From Enterococcus devriesei (GTDB lineage Bacteria; Bacillota; Bacilli; Lactobacillales; Enterococcaceae), in contig NZ_JXKM01000001.1 of assembly GCF_001885905.1 (NCBI RefSeq), forward strand, positions 186,001 through 250,000: a stretch of 64,000 nucleotides of DNA, written 5' to 3'. The notes under the pieces are model-generated. The model made no database searches, was not told the DNA's origin, and was given only the letters and a program-made list of their open reading frames with translations. The translations under genes were made by a program, and so were the position numbers. Positions 51,292 through 60,630 of this stretch are shown one piece after another. The first letter of the stretch is position 1. Each line of letters starts with the position of its first letter.

Positions 51292-53058
51292 ATGGATCGC
51301 GGAATGGACATGGCAGAGGAAAGACCTGCTGCTAAAAGTAACTATAAATTAAAGGATTTTATTCGATTGATCACGAGTGTTAATCCAAAGAAAGCGTTGT
51401 TTATGATCGGCTTATTTTTGAGCTTGTTGACTAGCGGTGCCAGTTTGATCGTACCGCAATTAACCAAAGGCTTGATCGATACGAGTAAATTGGCCCAGAT
51501 CGATAAGAAGATGTTGATTGTGTTAGTTTTGGCTTTCGTGGCGCAATTAGCTTTTGGTGCAATCGGCAGCTTTTTATTGCGTTTTGTAGGAGAAAGTGCG
51601 GTTAAAACACTGCGGGAAAAATTATGGGGTCATTTACTGCAAATGCCCGTTGGTTATTTTGATGACCATAAATCAGGGGAAAGCAGCTCACGGTTAGTCA
51701 ATGATACAACGGTCATCAAAGATTTGGTGGCAACCCAATTTCCTAACTTTATAACTGGGGCAATCCAGCTAGTCGGCTCCATGGTGATTTTATTCGTAAT
51801 GGACTGGAAGATGGCGTCACTGATGTTTTTGGCGGTGCCTGTGATGGCTTTGATCATGATGCCGATCGGCCGGGTGATGTCTCGGTTAGGTCGTCAATTA
51901 CAAGCGGCGACTGCAGACTTCAATGCGGAAGCTAGTGAAAAATTATCGGAGATTCGTTTGATTAAAGCTAGCAACGGTGAAACCTTTGAAAAAGAAAGCG
52001 GCGGGTCTTTCATTAACAAAATTTTCAGCTTAGGGATCAAGGATGCTAAAGTCGAGGCTTTGTTGCAACCGATTATTACGACGGTTATGTTAGGTTTATT
52101 CGTAGGGATTTTAGGGTATGGTGCAGTTCGCGTTCAAGCTGGCACCTTAACGAGTGGAGAGTTAGTCGCTTTCCTATTATATCTATTTAACATCATGATG
52201 CCGGCAGCTAGTTTTGCCATGTTCTTCTCTCAAGTTCAAAAGGCGATGGGCGCAACCGAACGGATCGAACAAATTCTCAAGACGGATTTAGAACCAATTG
52301 AAATGGGTAAACGGATCGATGTCACTGGACAAACGATTAAGGCAGAAAATTTATCCTTCCAATATACCGAAGATCATCCGATTTTGAAAAATGTTTCTTT
52401 TGAAGCGAAACCTAATACAGTGATCGCTTTTGCTGGACCAAGCGGCGGCGGGAAATCGACTATTTTCGCCTTGCTGGAACGTTTCTACAATCCGGTCAAT
52501 GGCACGATCAAGATCGGTGCTGAAACCATCGAAGATATCAGTCTAACGAATTGGCGCTCCCAAATCGGTTATGTTTCTCAAGATAGTGCGGTCTTTGCCG
52601 GAAGCATTCGCGAAAACTTGCAGTATGGATTAGAACGCACCTTAACGGAAGCCGAATTGTGGCATGGGTTGGAATTAGCCTACGCTGATCAATTTGTTCG
52701 TGATTTTCCAGAGCAATTGGAAACAGAGTTAGGCGAACGAGGCGTGAAACTTTCTGGTGGACAAAAACAACGGATCGCCATCGCTCGTGCTTTCTTGCGA
52801 GATCCTAAGATTTTAATGCTAGATGAAGCGACAGCCAGCTTGGATTCCCAATCTGAAGAAAAGGTCCAACGGGCATTGGATCAATTGATGGAAGGGCGGA
52901 CGACGTTGGTAATTGCTCACCGATTGTCCACCATCGTGGATGCCGATCATATTTATTTCATTGAAAAAGGGGAAGTGACCGGACACGGTTCTCATAGTGA
53001 ATTGATTGCCACGCATCCGCTTTATGCCCAATATGTACAAGAACAGGTGTTAAATTAA
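51292..53058 (+). CDS. ABC multidrug exporter, half-transporter (membrane-NBD fusion)
   Basis: 588 residues from ATG 51292 (after AGAGGAGGAA). Type IV exporter membrane domain at 30-320 with about six helices (GLFLSLLTSGASLIVPQLTKGL; MPVGYFDDHKSGESSSRLVNDT, the coupling-helix motif). Nucleotide-binding domain at 345-588: Walker A AGPSGGGKSTIF, Q-loop YVSQDSAVFAGS, signature KLSGGQKQRIAIARA, Walker B ILMLDEATASLD, and H-loop IAHRLSTI. Resembles BmrA/LmrA, which work as homodimers. Substrate unknown, but control by the upstream MarR suggests a toxic compound. Confidence 0.93.
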   Translation: MDRGMDMAEERPAAKSNYKLKDFIRLITSVNPKKALFMIGLFLSLLTSGASLIVPQLTKGLIDTSKLAQIDKKMLIVLVLAFVAQLAFGAIGSFLLRFVGESAVKTLREKLWGHLLQMPVGYFDDHKSGESSSRLVNDTTVIKDLVATQFPNFITGAIQLVGSMVILFVMDWKMASLMFLAVPVMALIMMPIGRVMSRLGRQLQAATADFNAEASEKLSEIRLIKASNGETFEKESGGSFINKIFSLGIKDAKVEALLQPIITTVMLGLFVGILGYGAVRVQAGTLTSGELVAFLLYLFNIMMPAASFAMFFSQVQKAMGATERIEQILKTDLEPIEMGKRIDVTGQTIKAENLSFQYTEDHPILKNVSFEAKPNTVIAFAGPSGGGKSTIFALLERFYNPVNGTIKIGAETIEDISLTNWRSQIGYVSQDSAVFAGSIRENLQYGLERTLTEAELWHGLELAYADQFVRDFPEQLETELGERGVKLSGGQKQRIAIARAFLRDPKILMLDEATASLDSQSEEKVQRALDQLMEGRTTLVIAHRLSTIVDADHIYFIEKGEVTGHGSHSELIATHPLYAQYVQEQVLN

Positions 53059-53059
53059 A

Positions 53060-53095
53060 AAAAACTCTTCGAAATTTTTTTCGAAGAGTTTTTTG
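53060..53095 (+). terminator. Rho-independent terminator after the ABC exporter
   Basis: AACTCTTCGAAA / TTTCGAAGAGTT stem, T loop and T6 tail, with A-rich left flank. May also act on the converging leu operon, which ends at 53133. Confidence 0.9.
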
Positions 53096-53132
53096 CTGCT
53101 TTAGAAAAAGATTTAATGAGCTCGTGTTGGCT

Positions 53133-53714
53133 TTAATAAGTTGGCATCTTTTTTTCGTAGGACGTGATCTCGTCTTCATAGCCTAAAGTGATACTGATAT
53201 CATCCAAGCCTTCCACCAGTTTTTCTTTCCAAGTCGGGTCGATTGAAAAACCATAGCAGGCGTCTTGGGTGCGGACTTCTTGTTTTGGTAGATCAATCGT
53301 GATGCTTTGATCAGCTGGTAATTGACTTAGCGTGTCTCGCACAGATTGGGACAATTGAATTGGCAGCAGGCCATTTTTTAAAGCGTTCATGTAAAAAATA
53401 TCGCTGTAGCTGCCGGCGATCACTGCTTTGAAGCCATAGTCTTGGATCGCCCAAGCTGCATGTTCCCGGGAAGAGCCGGAACCAAAGTTTTCGCCAGAGA
53501 TCAAAATCGTCGCTTCCTTGCGCTCTGATGCATTTAGAATAAACGCGGGATTCTCTGAACAATCCTCTAAGTAACGCCACTCATCAAAAAGATGTTTACC
53601 AAAGCCAGCTTTATCGACTTGCTTCAGGAAACCTTTAGGAATGATTTGATCGGTATCAATATTGTCGTTTATCAACGGAACGGTCTTTCCAGTATAGACG
53701 GTAAATTTTTCCAT
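53133..53714 (-). CDS. leuD: 3-isopropylmalate dehydratase small subunit
   Basis: 193 residues. Swivel-domain motifs [17 protein letters not shown] and [20 protein letters not shown] (active-site region). Pairs with LeuC to isomerise 2- to 3-isopropylmalate, the second step of leucine synthesis. The start overlaps the leuC stop (TAATG). Last gene of the leuABCD operon, an order shared with many Lactobacillales. Confidence 0.96.
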   Translation of the reverse strand: MEKFTVYTGKTVPLINDNIDTDQIIPKGFLKQVDKAGFGKHLFDEWRYLEDCSENPAFILNASERKEATILISGENFGSGSSREHAAWAIQDYGFKAVIAGSYSDIFYMNALKNGLLPIQLSQSVRDTLSQLPADQSITIDLPKQEVRTQDACYGFSIDPTWKEKLVEGLDDISITLGYEDEITSYEKKMPTY

Positions 53715-55087
53715 TAGATAACCTCCTTACGACTATCGACAAAGTTTCCGTTAATGGCGGCGAGGGCGGCCATCGCGGGGCTGCACAGATGTGTACGGGC
53801 ATCTTTTCCTTGGCGTCCTTGGAAGTTTCGATTAGAAGTAGAGGCACAATGAACGCCTGCTGGGACACGGTCCGGATTCATTCCGAGACACATCGAGCAA
53901 CCCGGCTCACGCCATTCAAAGCCCGCCGCTTTAAAGATTTTATCCAAGCCGATTTCTTCTGCCGCTTTACGAACAGGGCGGGAACCGGGAACCACGATCG
54001 CGGTAACTTGGTCATTGACTTTTTTTCCGGCAACGATTTTGGCCGCTTCTTGCAAATCTGAAAGCCGTCCGTTGGTGCAAGAACCAATAAAGACATAGCC
54101 AATCGGAATATCCGCCGGGGTTTGTCCGGGCTTCAAACCCATATAATCGTAGGCTTGTTGAATATCCGGCGAGGTGATCGCAGGAAATGTTCCGTCAAAA
54201 GGCACCCCCATTTCGGGATTAGTGCCCCAAGTAACGAAAGGAACCAGCTCACCGACTTCTAGCGTCAAGACTTTATCGTATTGTGCGTCTTCGTCTGTGT
54301 ATAATTGTTTCCAATCTTCAATTGCAGCAGTCATGTTTTTAGGCGCGTATTGGCGATCCGCGACGTATTCAAAGGTTTTTTCATCGGGAGCGATCAAGCC
54401 GATCTTGGCGCCTCCTTCAATCGCCATATTGCAAATCGTCATGCGTTCTTCCATCGAGAGACTTTCAATGGTCTCTCCGCAAAATTCAGCAGCATAACCA
54501 ACTCCAAAATTAGTTCCGTATTTAGCAATCAAGGCTAAAATAATATCTTTGGCATAGACACCTTTTGGCAATGTGCCAGTAATTTTGATGCCCATATTTT
54601 TTGGTTTATTTTGCCAAAGGGTTTGAGTCGCAAAAACGTGTTCTACTTCGCTAGTTCCAATTCCAAAGGCTAAGGCACCGAACGCACCGTGAGTAGCTGT
54701 ATGAGAATCGCCACAAACGATCGTTTTTCCTGGTTGGGTCAAGCCGGTTTCCGGTCCCACCATGTGGACGATCCCTTGTCGTTGACTACCATTATCACAA
54801 AGTTGAACGTCGAATTCGTCACAATTAGCTCGCAACGTATCGATCTGTTTTTTCGCGACGAGGTCCGTGAAATTGAAAATATCGACTGTCGGAGTGTTGT
54901 GATCCATTGTCGCGAAGGTTCTTTCGGGATGACGCAAGGTTCGTCCCGCTTCACGAATACCAGCAAAGGCTTGCGGTGACGTAACTTCGTGAATCAAATG
55001 TAAGTCAATATAAAGCAGTTGTGGTGCGCCTGCTTCACCATGAACAACATGTCGCTGCCAAAGTTTATCAAATAATGTCTGTCTCAT
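53714..55087 (-). CDS. leuC: 3-isopropylmalate dehydratase large subunit
   Basis: 457 residues. Aconitase family with the three 4Fe-4S cysteines in GSCTNGR (near 345) and [10 protein letters not shown] (near 405), plus [26 protein letters not shown] near 130. Forms the isomerase with LeuD. The ATG at 55087 follows AAGGAG by 8 nt. Confidence 0.96.
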   Translation of the reverse strand: MRQTLFDKLWQRHVVHGEAGAPQLLYIDLHLIHEVTSPQAFAGIREAGRTLRHPERTFATMDHNTPTVDIFNFTDLVAKKQIDTLRANCDEFDVQLCDNGSQRQGIVHMVGPETGLTQPGKTIVCGDSHTATHGAFGALAFGIGTSEVEHVFATQTLWQNKPKNMGIKITGTLPKGVYAKDIILALIAKYGTNFGVGYAAEFCGETIESLSMEERMTICNMAIEGGAKIGLIAPDEKTFEYVADRQYAPKNMTAAIEDWKQLYTDEDAQYDKVLTLEVGELVPFVTWGTNPEMGVPFDGTFPAITSPDIQQAYDYMGLKPGQTPADIPIGYVFIGSCTNGRLSDLQEAAKIVAGKKVNDQVTAIVVPGSRPVRKAAEEIGLDKIFKAAGFEWREPGCSMCLGMNPDRVPAGVHCASTSNRNFQGRQGKDARTHLCSPAMAALAAINGNFVDSRKEVI

Positions 55088-55134
55088 CGTTTGTACTCCT
55101 TATCGGCTATTTTTTGCTATCTGATTAGCCAGTT

Positions 55135-56184
55135 TTATTTTTTCGTTAGTTCTTTAACTACAGCGTCGGTAAATTCTGTCGTGGAGGCTTGTCCCCCAAG
55201 ATCACTAGTAAATACCCCTTGTTTTAAGACGGTATCGCAAGCAGCTTCGATCGCGGCTGCCGCAGCTTCTTCTTGAAAGGACTGACGCAGCATCATGGCT
55301 ACCGATAAAATCATTGAGATCGGATTGGCAATTCCTTTGCCGGCGATATCAGGGGCAGAGCCATGGATTGGCTCGTAAAGGGAAGGGCCATCAGAGCTAT
55401 GACTCGCACTTGGTAAGACGCCAAGCGAGCCAGGTAAGACCGAGGCTTCATCACTTAAAATATCCCCAAAAAGATTTTCCGTAACGATCACATCGAAGGC
55501 TTTGGGATTTTGAATCAACTTCATCGCTGCGGAGTCTACATATTGATGCTCTAATTGGCAATCAGGATAGTCTTTTGCGACCTCCTCGGCGGTTGCCCGC
55601 CACAGTTTACTGGAGGCCAAAACGTTGGCCTTATCAACCGAGGTGACCTTTTTACTGCGGCCCTGAGCGATCGTAAAAGCCGCATGTAAGATCCGCTTAA
55701 TTTCTGATTTTTGGTACCGAGCAGTATCGAAGGCCATCGTTTCACCTAATTCACGTGGTTCGCCAAAATAAATGCCACTGCTTAATTCCCGAACGATAAT
55801 CAAATCCGTGCCTTCAATAATTTCTGGCTTCAAAGGTGAGAGGTGCAGCAAAGCAGAAGAAACGGAGACTGGCCGGATATTAGCGAATAAGTTCAGGGCT
55901 TTACGTAAAGCCAATAGACCTTTTTCTGGTGTATCGGTCATTTTTTCCCACTTCGGTCCACCGATGGCACCAAGAAGGATTGCATCGGCTGTTTGACAAG
56001 CGGCAAGCGTTGCTTCAGGCAAGGAGGCACCCGCATCATCGATTCCGGCACCGCCAAAAGGCTGTTTTTCGATGGTAAATTCGTGAGAACACTGTGCCTT
56101 GATCGCGGCTAAGACCGTTAACCCGCTGTCCATGATTTCTGGCCCGATCCCATCACCGGCTAAAATAACAATTTTACTATTCAT
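55135..56184 (-). CDS. leuB: 3-isopropylmalate dehydrogenase
   Basis: 349 residues. LAGDGIGPEIM near the start, substrate-binding VRELSSGIYFGEPR, VDSAAMKLIQNPKAFDVIVTENLFGDILSDEASVLPGSLG (metal and catalytic Asp), and HGSAPDIAGKGIANP for NAD. Oxidatively decarboxylates 3-isopropylmalate. Sits between leuA (12 bp) and leuC. Confidence 0.97.
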   Translation of the reverse strand: MNSKIVILAGDGIGPEIMDSGLTVLAAIKAQCSHEFTIEKQPFGGAGIDDAGASLPEATLAACQTADAILLGAIGGPKWEKMTDTPEKGLLALRKALNLFANIRPVSVSSALLHLSPLKPEIIEGTDLIIVRELSSGIYFGEPRELGETMAFDTARYQKSEIKRILHAAFTIAQGRSKKVTSVDKANVLASSKLWRATAEEVAKDYPDCQLEHQYVDSAAMKLIQNPKAFDVIVTENLFGDILSDEASVLPGSLGVLPSASHSSDGPSLYEPIHGSAPDIAGKGIANPISMILSVAMMLRQSFQEEAAAAAIEAACDTVLKQGVFTSDLGGQASTTEFTDAVVKELTKK

Positions 56185-56196
56185 AAATGCATCTCC

Positions 56197-57717
56197 TTAT
56201 TCGATTATCGTTTGAATTAAATGATTACTGGCTTGTACATAAGCTTTAGCTGAGGCATGAAGCACATCGAAATCGACCCCGATCCCGCGGACCTCACGAT
56301 TGGTTTTTTCATCAAACAGTGTAACTCGAACTTCAGCTTGCGCATCTTCACCACCAGTTAATGCTTGAATTTCATATTCCGTCAGCCGAGGTTCTTGCTG
56401 GAACAGCTCATCAATGGCGTTGTAGATCGCTTGAATACTTCCTGATCCGATCCGTGAAGCCACTTTGATATCGCTCTCCTCACTTGAGATAGAAACGATA
56501 GCTCCTTGATAACCATTAGAGCTGTATTGGACTTGGACGTCGGCTAGTTTCCATTTTTCAATTTCTTCTCGATATTGGTCGGCTAATAGTGCAACTAAAT
56601 CTTTATCCGTGATTTGTTTCTTCTTATCCGCTAAATTTTTAAATCGTTTAAAGGCTTCTTTGCTATCTGTCTCGTTCATTTGATAGCCAAGCTCTTCAAG
56701 TTTCGTATTAAAAGCATGACGGCCGGACAATTTTCCAAGGGGCAGGGAATTTTGGCTGACACCAACCAAAGTCGGGGTGATGATCTCATACGTCTCGGGA
56801 TTTTTTAGCACACCGTCTTGATGAATACCTGATTCGTGAGCATAGGCATTTTCGCCAATGATTGCCTTATTTTTTGGAACTGGAATGCCTGAAAGGCGGG
56901 AAACTAATTCACTGGTCCGTTTGGTTTCATTTAAAACGATACTTGCTTCACATTGATAAAAATCTTTGCGAATGAATAATGCTAAAGCGACTTCTTCCAA
57001 AGCCGTATTGCCGGCCCGTTCACCAATCCCATTAATTGCACCTTCGACTCGATTGGCACCGTTCTCGATCGCTGCCAGGGCATTGGCGGTAGCCATGCCT
57101 AGATCGTCATGACAATGGGAAGAAAAGCTGATCTCTGTCTCGCTTTGAATATTTTCGATTAGATAGCGGAAGATCCCGCCATATTCTGTGGGATTCGAAT
57201 AGCCCACCGTATCCGGTACATTAATAATCGTCGCGCCGGCATCGATCGCCGTTTGGACTGCCTCTAATAGGAAGTCTTTTTCCGTTCGCGAAGCATCTTC
57301 TGGTGAAAACTGAACTTTTTTAAATAAGCTGCGGGCATAGCTGACATGCTCTTTAATCGAGGCGAGAACTTCTGCTTTAGTCATTTTCAATTTGTATTGC
57401 ATATGGACCTCACTTGTAGCTAGGAAAACATGGATTTGCGGATCGACTGCTTCTTTTAGGGCTTCATAGGCGCGATCAATGTCTTTTTTCTGGCAACGTG
57501 CCAAACCGGTGACAGTCATTTTTTTTATTTGACGCGCGATACTTTGAACCGCTTCAAAGTCTCCCGGCGAGGCGATCGGAAAGCCAGCTTCGATGACATC
57601 AACGCCCCATTTTTCTAATTGCAGGGCAATTTGAATTTTTTCTTTGACATTAAAATTGACTCCTGGTGTTTGTTCGCCATCCCTCAATGTAGTGTCGAAA
57701 AATTGGATCTTTCTCAT
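56197..57717 (-). CDS. leuA: 2-isopropylmalate synthase
   Basis: 506 residues. HMGL-like barrel with [18 protein letters not shown] and the metal histidines in [39 protein letters not shown], then linker regions and the C-terminal LeuA regulatory domain (about 390-506) that binds leucine for feedback inhibition. First committed step of leucine synthesis. AAGGAGGAA ribosome site. Expression is controlled by the upstream attenuator. Confidence 0.97.
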   Translation of the reverse strand: MRKIQFFDTTLRDGEQTPGVNFNVKEKIQIALQLEKWGVDVIEAGFPIASPGDFEAVQSIARQIKKMTVTGLARCQKKDIDRAYEALKEAVDPQIHVFLATSEVHMQYKLKMTKAEVLASIKEHVSYARSLFKKVQFSPEDASRTEKDFLLEAVQTAIDAGATIINVPDTVGYSNPTEYGGIFRYLIENIQSETEISFSSHCHDDLGMATANALAAIENGANRVEGAINGIGERAGNTALEEVALALFIRKDFYQCEASIVLNETKRTSELVSRLSGIPVPKNKAIIGENAYAHESGIHQDGVLKNPETYEIITPTLVGVSQNSLPLGKLSGRHAFNTKLEELGYQMNETDSKEAFKRFKNLADKKKQITDKDLVALLADQYREEIEKWKLADVQVQYSSNGYQGAIVSISSEESDIKVASRIGSGSIQAIYNAIDELFQQEPRLTEYEIQALTGGEDAQAEVRVTLFDEKTNREVRGIGVDFDVLHASAKAYVQASNHLIQTIIE

Positions 57718-57746
57718 CTTTTTTCCTCCTTAGTCAAAAGCGGGTA

Positions 57747-57795
57747 TAAAAAAAGCACTCCATCGGAGAAGAACCTCTTTCTTCTCCGATGCAAT
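57747..57795 (-). terminator. leu operon attenuator (terminator hairpin)
   Basis: On the minus strand CATCGGAGAAGA pairs perfectly with TCTTCTCCGATG (57780-57791 and 57761-57772) and the stem is followed by GGAGTGC and T7. It lies between the leader peptide and leuA, the place for a conditional terminator. A second strong hairpin, AGGGACTCTTT / AAAGAGTCCCT (57802-57837), begins at the leader stop codon and is the likely pause or switching structure. Confidence 0.88.
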
Positions 57796-57838
57796 GCTAA
57801 TAGGGACTCTTTGAAAAAATTTCAAGAAAGAGTCCCTG

Positions 57839-57883
57839 CTATAATAATAAAGTTGCGTTGAAAGCTGTTTTTGTATTCGTCAT
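57839..57883 (-). CDS. leuL: Leucine leader peptide
   Basis: A 14-codon open frame MTNTKTAFNATLLL with a GGGTGG ribosome site 5 nt before its ATG. It ends in three consecutive TTA leucine codons followed by TAG. Stalling on these codons when charged leucyl-tRNA is scarce would alter folding of the hairpins behind and let transcription continue into leuA. Lactococcus lactis uses the same kind of leucine leader. No T-box sequence is present. Confidence 0.88.
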   Translation of the reverse strand: MTNTKTAFNATLLL

Positions 57884-57897
57884 TGCAACCACCCGTT

Positions 57898-57960
57898 TAT
57901 TGTCAGAATTTTTATAAAATTTGTTGTTAACATCGTATAAGAAAACAAAAAGAATGTCAA
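57898..57960 (-). promoter_or_regulatory. leu operon promoter and possible CodY box
   Basis: Minus strand: TTGACA (57955-57960), 17-nt spacer, TACGAT (57932-57937). Downstream, AAAATTCTGACAATA (57898-57912) agrees with the CodY box AATTTTCWGAAAATT at 11 of 15 positions, which is suggestive only. Confidence 0.65.
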
Positions 57961-58236
57961 TGGTATTTATGAAAAAAAGGTGAGAAAGTATTTTAATTTT
58001 TAAAGTCTATGATTGCGTTTTAAAAATGAAAAAATGAAAGTTTGCTCTAAAATAGTGGTTATTATTTTTATCTTTAAAAAAGAAGTTAGTTTACATCTTG
58101 ATGGAAATCAACTAGGAAATAAGCGACATTTAATTGGTTAAGTTAGCTAAGAAAAAAATTTTTCTTAATTAATTGTTGATTTAACAAGATTTATTTGGAT
58201 TTTTTGCTGAAATTAAAAAAAGTTTAAGCAAATGTA

Positions 58237-58303
58237 TTGATTTATTAAAAAGAAATGATTAAACTACTGCTTAACTCAGAAAAACATAATTATTCTGAAA
58301 ATT
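58237..58303 (+). promoter_or_regulatory. oppA promoter and CodY-like box
   Basis: TTGATT (58237-58242), 17-nt spacer, TAAACT (58260-58265). ATTATTCTGAAAATT (58289-58303) matches the CodY consensus at 13 of 15 positions and lies just after the start site, in line with repression of peptide uptake when branched-chain amino acids are plentiful. The remaining 57961-58236 is AT-rich and shows no gene. Confidence 0.75.
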
Positions 58304-58323
58304 GAAACAAAGGGGAAGAAGAT

Positions 58324-59988
58324 ATGAGGAATAAATTTGCTTATGGGATTATCGCAATATGTGGTCTAGTTTTAGCGGGTTGCTATGGCGGAGGGTCGTC
58401 ATCGGACAGCGAGAGTAGTTCTAGCAGCGGTTCGAAAGACAACAACGGCACCTTCAATTTAGTTGTTCAACAAGAAATGCCTACCGCTGACTTATCAGTT
58501 GCTACAGATACAATCAGCTTCACTGCATTAAATAATGTTTATGAAGGAATTTATCGTTTAGACAAAGACAATAAGCCTCAGCCTGCTGGTGCTAGCGAAA
58601 AAGTCAAAGTCAGTGATGATGGTAAAACCTATACTGTTAAATTAAGAGAAGATGCAAAATGGTCGAATGGCGATCCTGTAACAGCAAAAGATTATGTCTT
58701 TGGATGGCAACGGACAGTGAAACCAGAAACAGCTTCAGAATATGCCTATCTCTTTGAACCAGTTGAAAACGCGGCGGATATCACTGCTGGAAAAAAATCA
58801 CCTGATGAATTAGGGATCAAAGCAGTGAATGATCACGAATTGGAAATCAAATTAGCAAAGGCAACACCTTATTTTGATTATCTATTGGCTTTTCCTTCAT
58901 TCTTCCCACAAAACCAAAAAGTGGTTGATGAAAATGGAAAAGACTATGCGACTAAGAGTGACAAATCCGTTTATAACGGACCATTTACCTTAGAAGGCTT
59001 CGATGGACCGGGGACGGACACGGAGTGGGAATATAAGAAAAATGATACGTATTGGGACAAAGACGAAGTCAAATTATCGAATATCAAAGTTAATGTCGTG
59101 AAAGAATCTTCGACCTCTTTGAACTTATTTAAAGACGGTGAAGCCGATGATATTATCCTTTCAGGTGAATTAGCACAGCAAAATGCCAATGATCCAGCCT
59201 ACAAATCATTTAAAGAAGCCCGTACTAGCTACCTTGAATTCAATCAACGTAAAGCGGACTCACCATTTAAAAATGAAAACTTGCGTAAAGCAATTTCTTA
59301 CGCAGTTAATCGTAAATCTTTAGTCAACCAAGTATTAGGTGATGGCTCAGTTGTTTCGACTGGTCTAGTACCATCAGGAATGTCAAAAGATCCTAAGACA
59401 GACGAAGATTTCGCGAAAGAAGCGGGTAATTTAGCTCCTTATGATAAAGAAAAAGCCAAAGAATATTGGGATAAAGCCAAAAAGGAATTGAATATCGATT
59501 CACTTTCATTCGAATTAATGGCATCAGATACCGATTCATCGAAAAAGGTGATCGAATATATGCAAAGTGCTTTAGAAGAAACCTTGCCAGGTATCACAGT
59601 TAAACCGACACCAGTACCATTCTCTGTTCGTTTAGATCGTTCGAATAACGGCGACTTCGATGTTCTTTTAGGCGGGTGGGGAGCTGACTATGCAGACCCA
59701 TCTAGCTTCACTGATTTATTCGTTACAGGGAATTCATACAACCGTGGACGTTGGAGCAACGAAGAGTATGATAAAGCAGTCGATGATTCTGGCAACAAAG
59801 ATGCTAGTGATGAAGAAGCTCGTTGGGATGATCTGCAAAAGGCTAACGAAATCATCTCTAAGGAATCAGGGATTGCGCCGCTTTACCAATTATCAGAAGC
59901 TCATTTAGTAAACGAGAAAGTCAAAGGCATCGTACATCACCCAGCTGGCGCTTCTTGGGATTACAAATGGACTTACGTAGAAAAATAG
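58324..59988 (+). CDS. oppA: Oligopeptide ABC transporter substrate-binding lipoprotein
   Basis: 554 residues. Lipoprotein signal MRNKFAYGIIAICGLVLAGC with lipobox LAGC at residue 20, followed by a Ser/Gly/Asp linker. SBP_bac_5 domain: ALNNVYEGIYRLDKD, VKLREDAKWSNGDPVTAKDYVFGWQR, NGPFTLEGFDGPG, LRKAISYAVNRKSLV and a C-terminal GGWGADYADPSSFTDLF. Anchored outside the membrane, it captures peptides for OppBCDF. AAAGGGGAAG ribosome site. May also sense peptide pheromones, as in other enterococci (inference). Confidence 0.93.
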   Translation: MRNKFAYGIIAICGLVLAGCYGGGSSSDSESSSSSGSKDNNGTFNLVVQQEMPTADLSVATDTISFTALNNVYEGIYRLDKDNKPQPAGASEKVKVSDDGKTYTVKLREDAKWSNGDPVTAKDYVFGWQRTVKPETASEYAYLFEPVENAADITAGKKSPDELGIKAVNDHELEIKLAKATPYFDYLLAFPSFFPQNQKVVDENGKDYATKSDKSVYNGPFTLEGFDGPGTDTEWEYKKNDTYWDKDEVKLSNIKVNVVKESSTSLNLFKDGEADDIILSGELAQQNANDPAYKSFKEARTSYLEFNQRKADSPFKNENLRKAISYAVNRKSLVNQVLGDGSVVSTGLVPSGMSKDPKTDEDFAKEAGNLAPYDKEKAKEYWDKAKKELNIDSLSFELMASDTDSSKKVIEYMQSALEETLPGITVKPTPVPFSVRLDRSNNGDFDVLLGGWGADYADPSSFTDLFVTGNSYNRGRWSNEEYDKAVDDSGNKDASDEEARWDDLQKANEIISKESGIAPLYQLSEAHLVNEKVKGIVHHPAGASWDYKWTYVEK

Positions 59989-60061
59989 TAGAGAAGTAAA
60001 AGAACCTGTGGAAAATCAATCGGGAAAGGCTGGTTGATGGGCAAACGGGGGATGATGACTA

Positions 60062-60100
60062 AAAAAGAAGTTGGAACGTTCCTTGTTCCAACTTCCTTTT
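60062..60100 (+). terminator. Bidirectional terminator between oppA and the DUF3899 gene
   Basis: GAAGTTGGAAC (60067-60077) and GTTCCAACTTC (60085-60095) pair over 11 bp. An A run on the left and CTTTT on the right let it serve both strands. It leaves oppA as a separate, more abundant transcript than oppBCDF. Confidence 0.88.
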
Positions 60101-60443
60101 AGATCATTGCTAGAATGACACAAAAGATTGATGCGACGATTAAGATCGCTGCAATGATCAACCAAAAGAAATAGCGTCCTTGTCCCACTTCGGAGAGGGT
60201 CAAGCCTTCTGATTTTTTCTTTTGTTTTCTATTAACGGCTTGTTTCATAGAATGCTGAAAATAGTCAAAGAAGCCTGAAGAAAAAATCCATAACAAAATG
60301 CCGATAATCAAAAAGGGCAGACTAACTAAAAAGAATCGGTTGGATAAGGCTACGGCCGTCAAATCATTCTGAAAAGCAGAATAGACGACAGTCAAGATTA
60401 ACAGCCCACTACCGATACTGATGGGAAATAATTTATTTTTCAT
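60099..60443 (-). CDS. DUF3899 membrane protein
   Basis: 114 residues on the strand opposite opp. Three membrane helices (about 6-24, 34-54 and 90-113) with a basic cytoplasmic loop (MKQAVNRKQKKKSEGLTL) between the last two. SSGFFDYFQHSM after helix 2 is the part I associate with DUF3899. Function unknown. It breaks up the opp gene group, lying between oppA and oppB in antisense direction. Confidence 0.7.
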   Translation of the reverse strand: MKNKLFPISIGSGLLILTVVYSAFQNDLTAVALSNRFFLVSLPFLIIGILLWIFSSGFFDYFQHSMKQAVNRKQKKKSEGLTLSEVGQGRYFFWLIIAAILIVASIFCVILAMI

Positions 60444-60630
60444 ACATACAACTCCAATTTTTAAGTTAAGGACAGCTATTGATACTGTAAAACAAAATGA
60501 TCTTTAAAGTCAAAGAACAGGCTGTTAAATTCAGTGGGGCTTTTGCTCTATTCATAAAAGTTAGTAAAACAATTCAATGATATTCGATGTATTTAAAATA
60601 CATATCACGATAGAAATTAGGAGGCACCAG

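Noticed and set aside
50557-53058. MarR-ABC exporter as the export or immunity unit of the NRPS product
   Set aside because: It lies 16 kb away behind unrelated operons and has its own strong regulated promoter. Nothing in sequence links the two.
57718-57960. T-box riboswitch before leuA
   Set aside because: GGGTGG occurs but not the full T-box sequence (AGGGTGGTACCGCG type), and the segment works better as the ribosome site of a leader peptide with three leucine codons.
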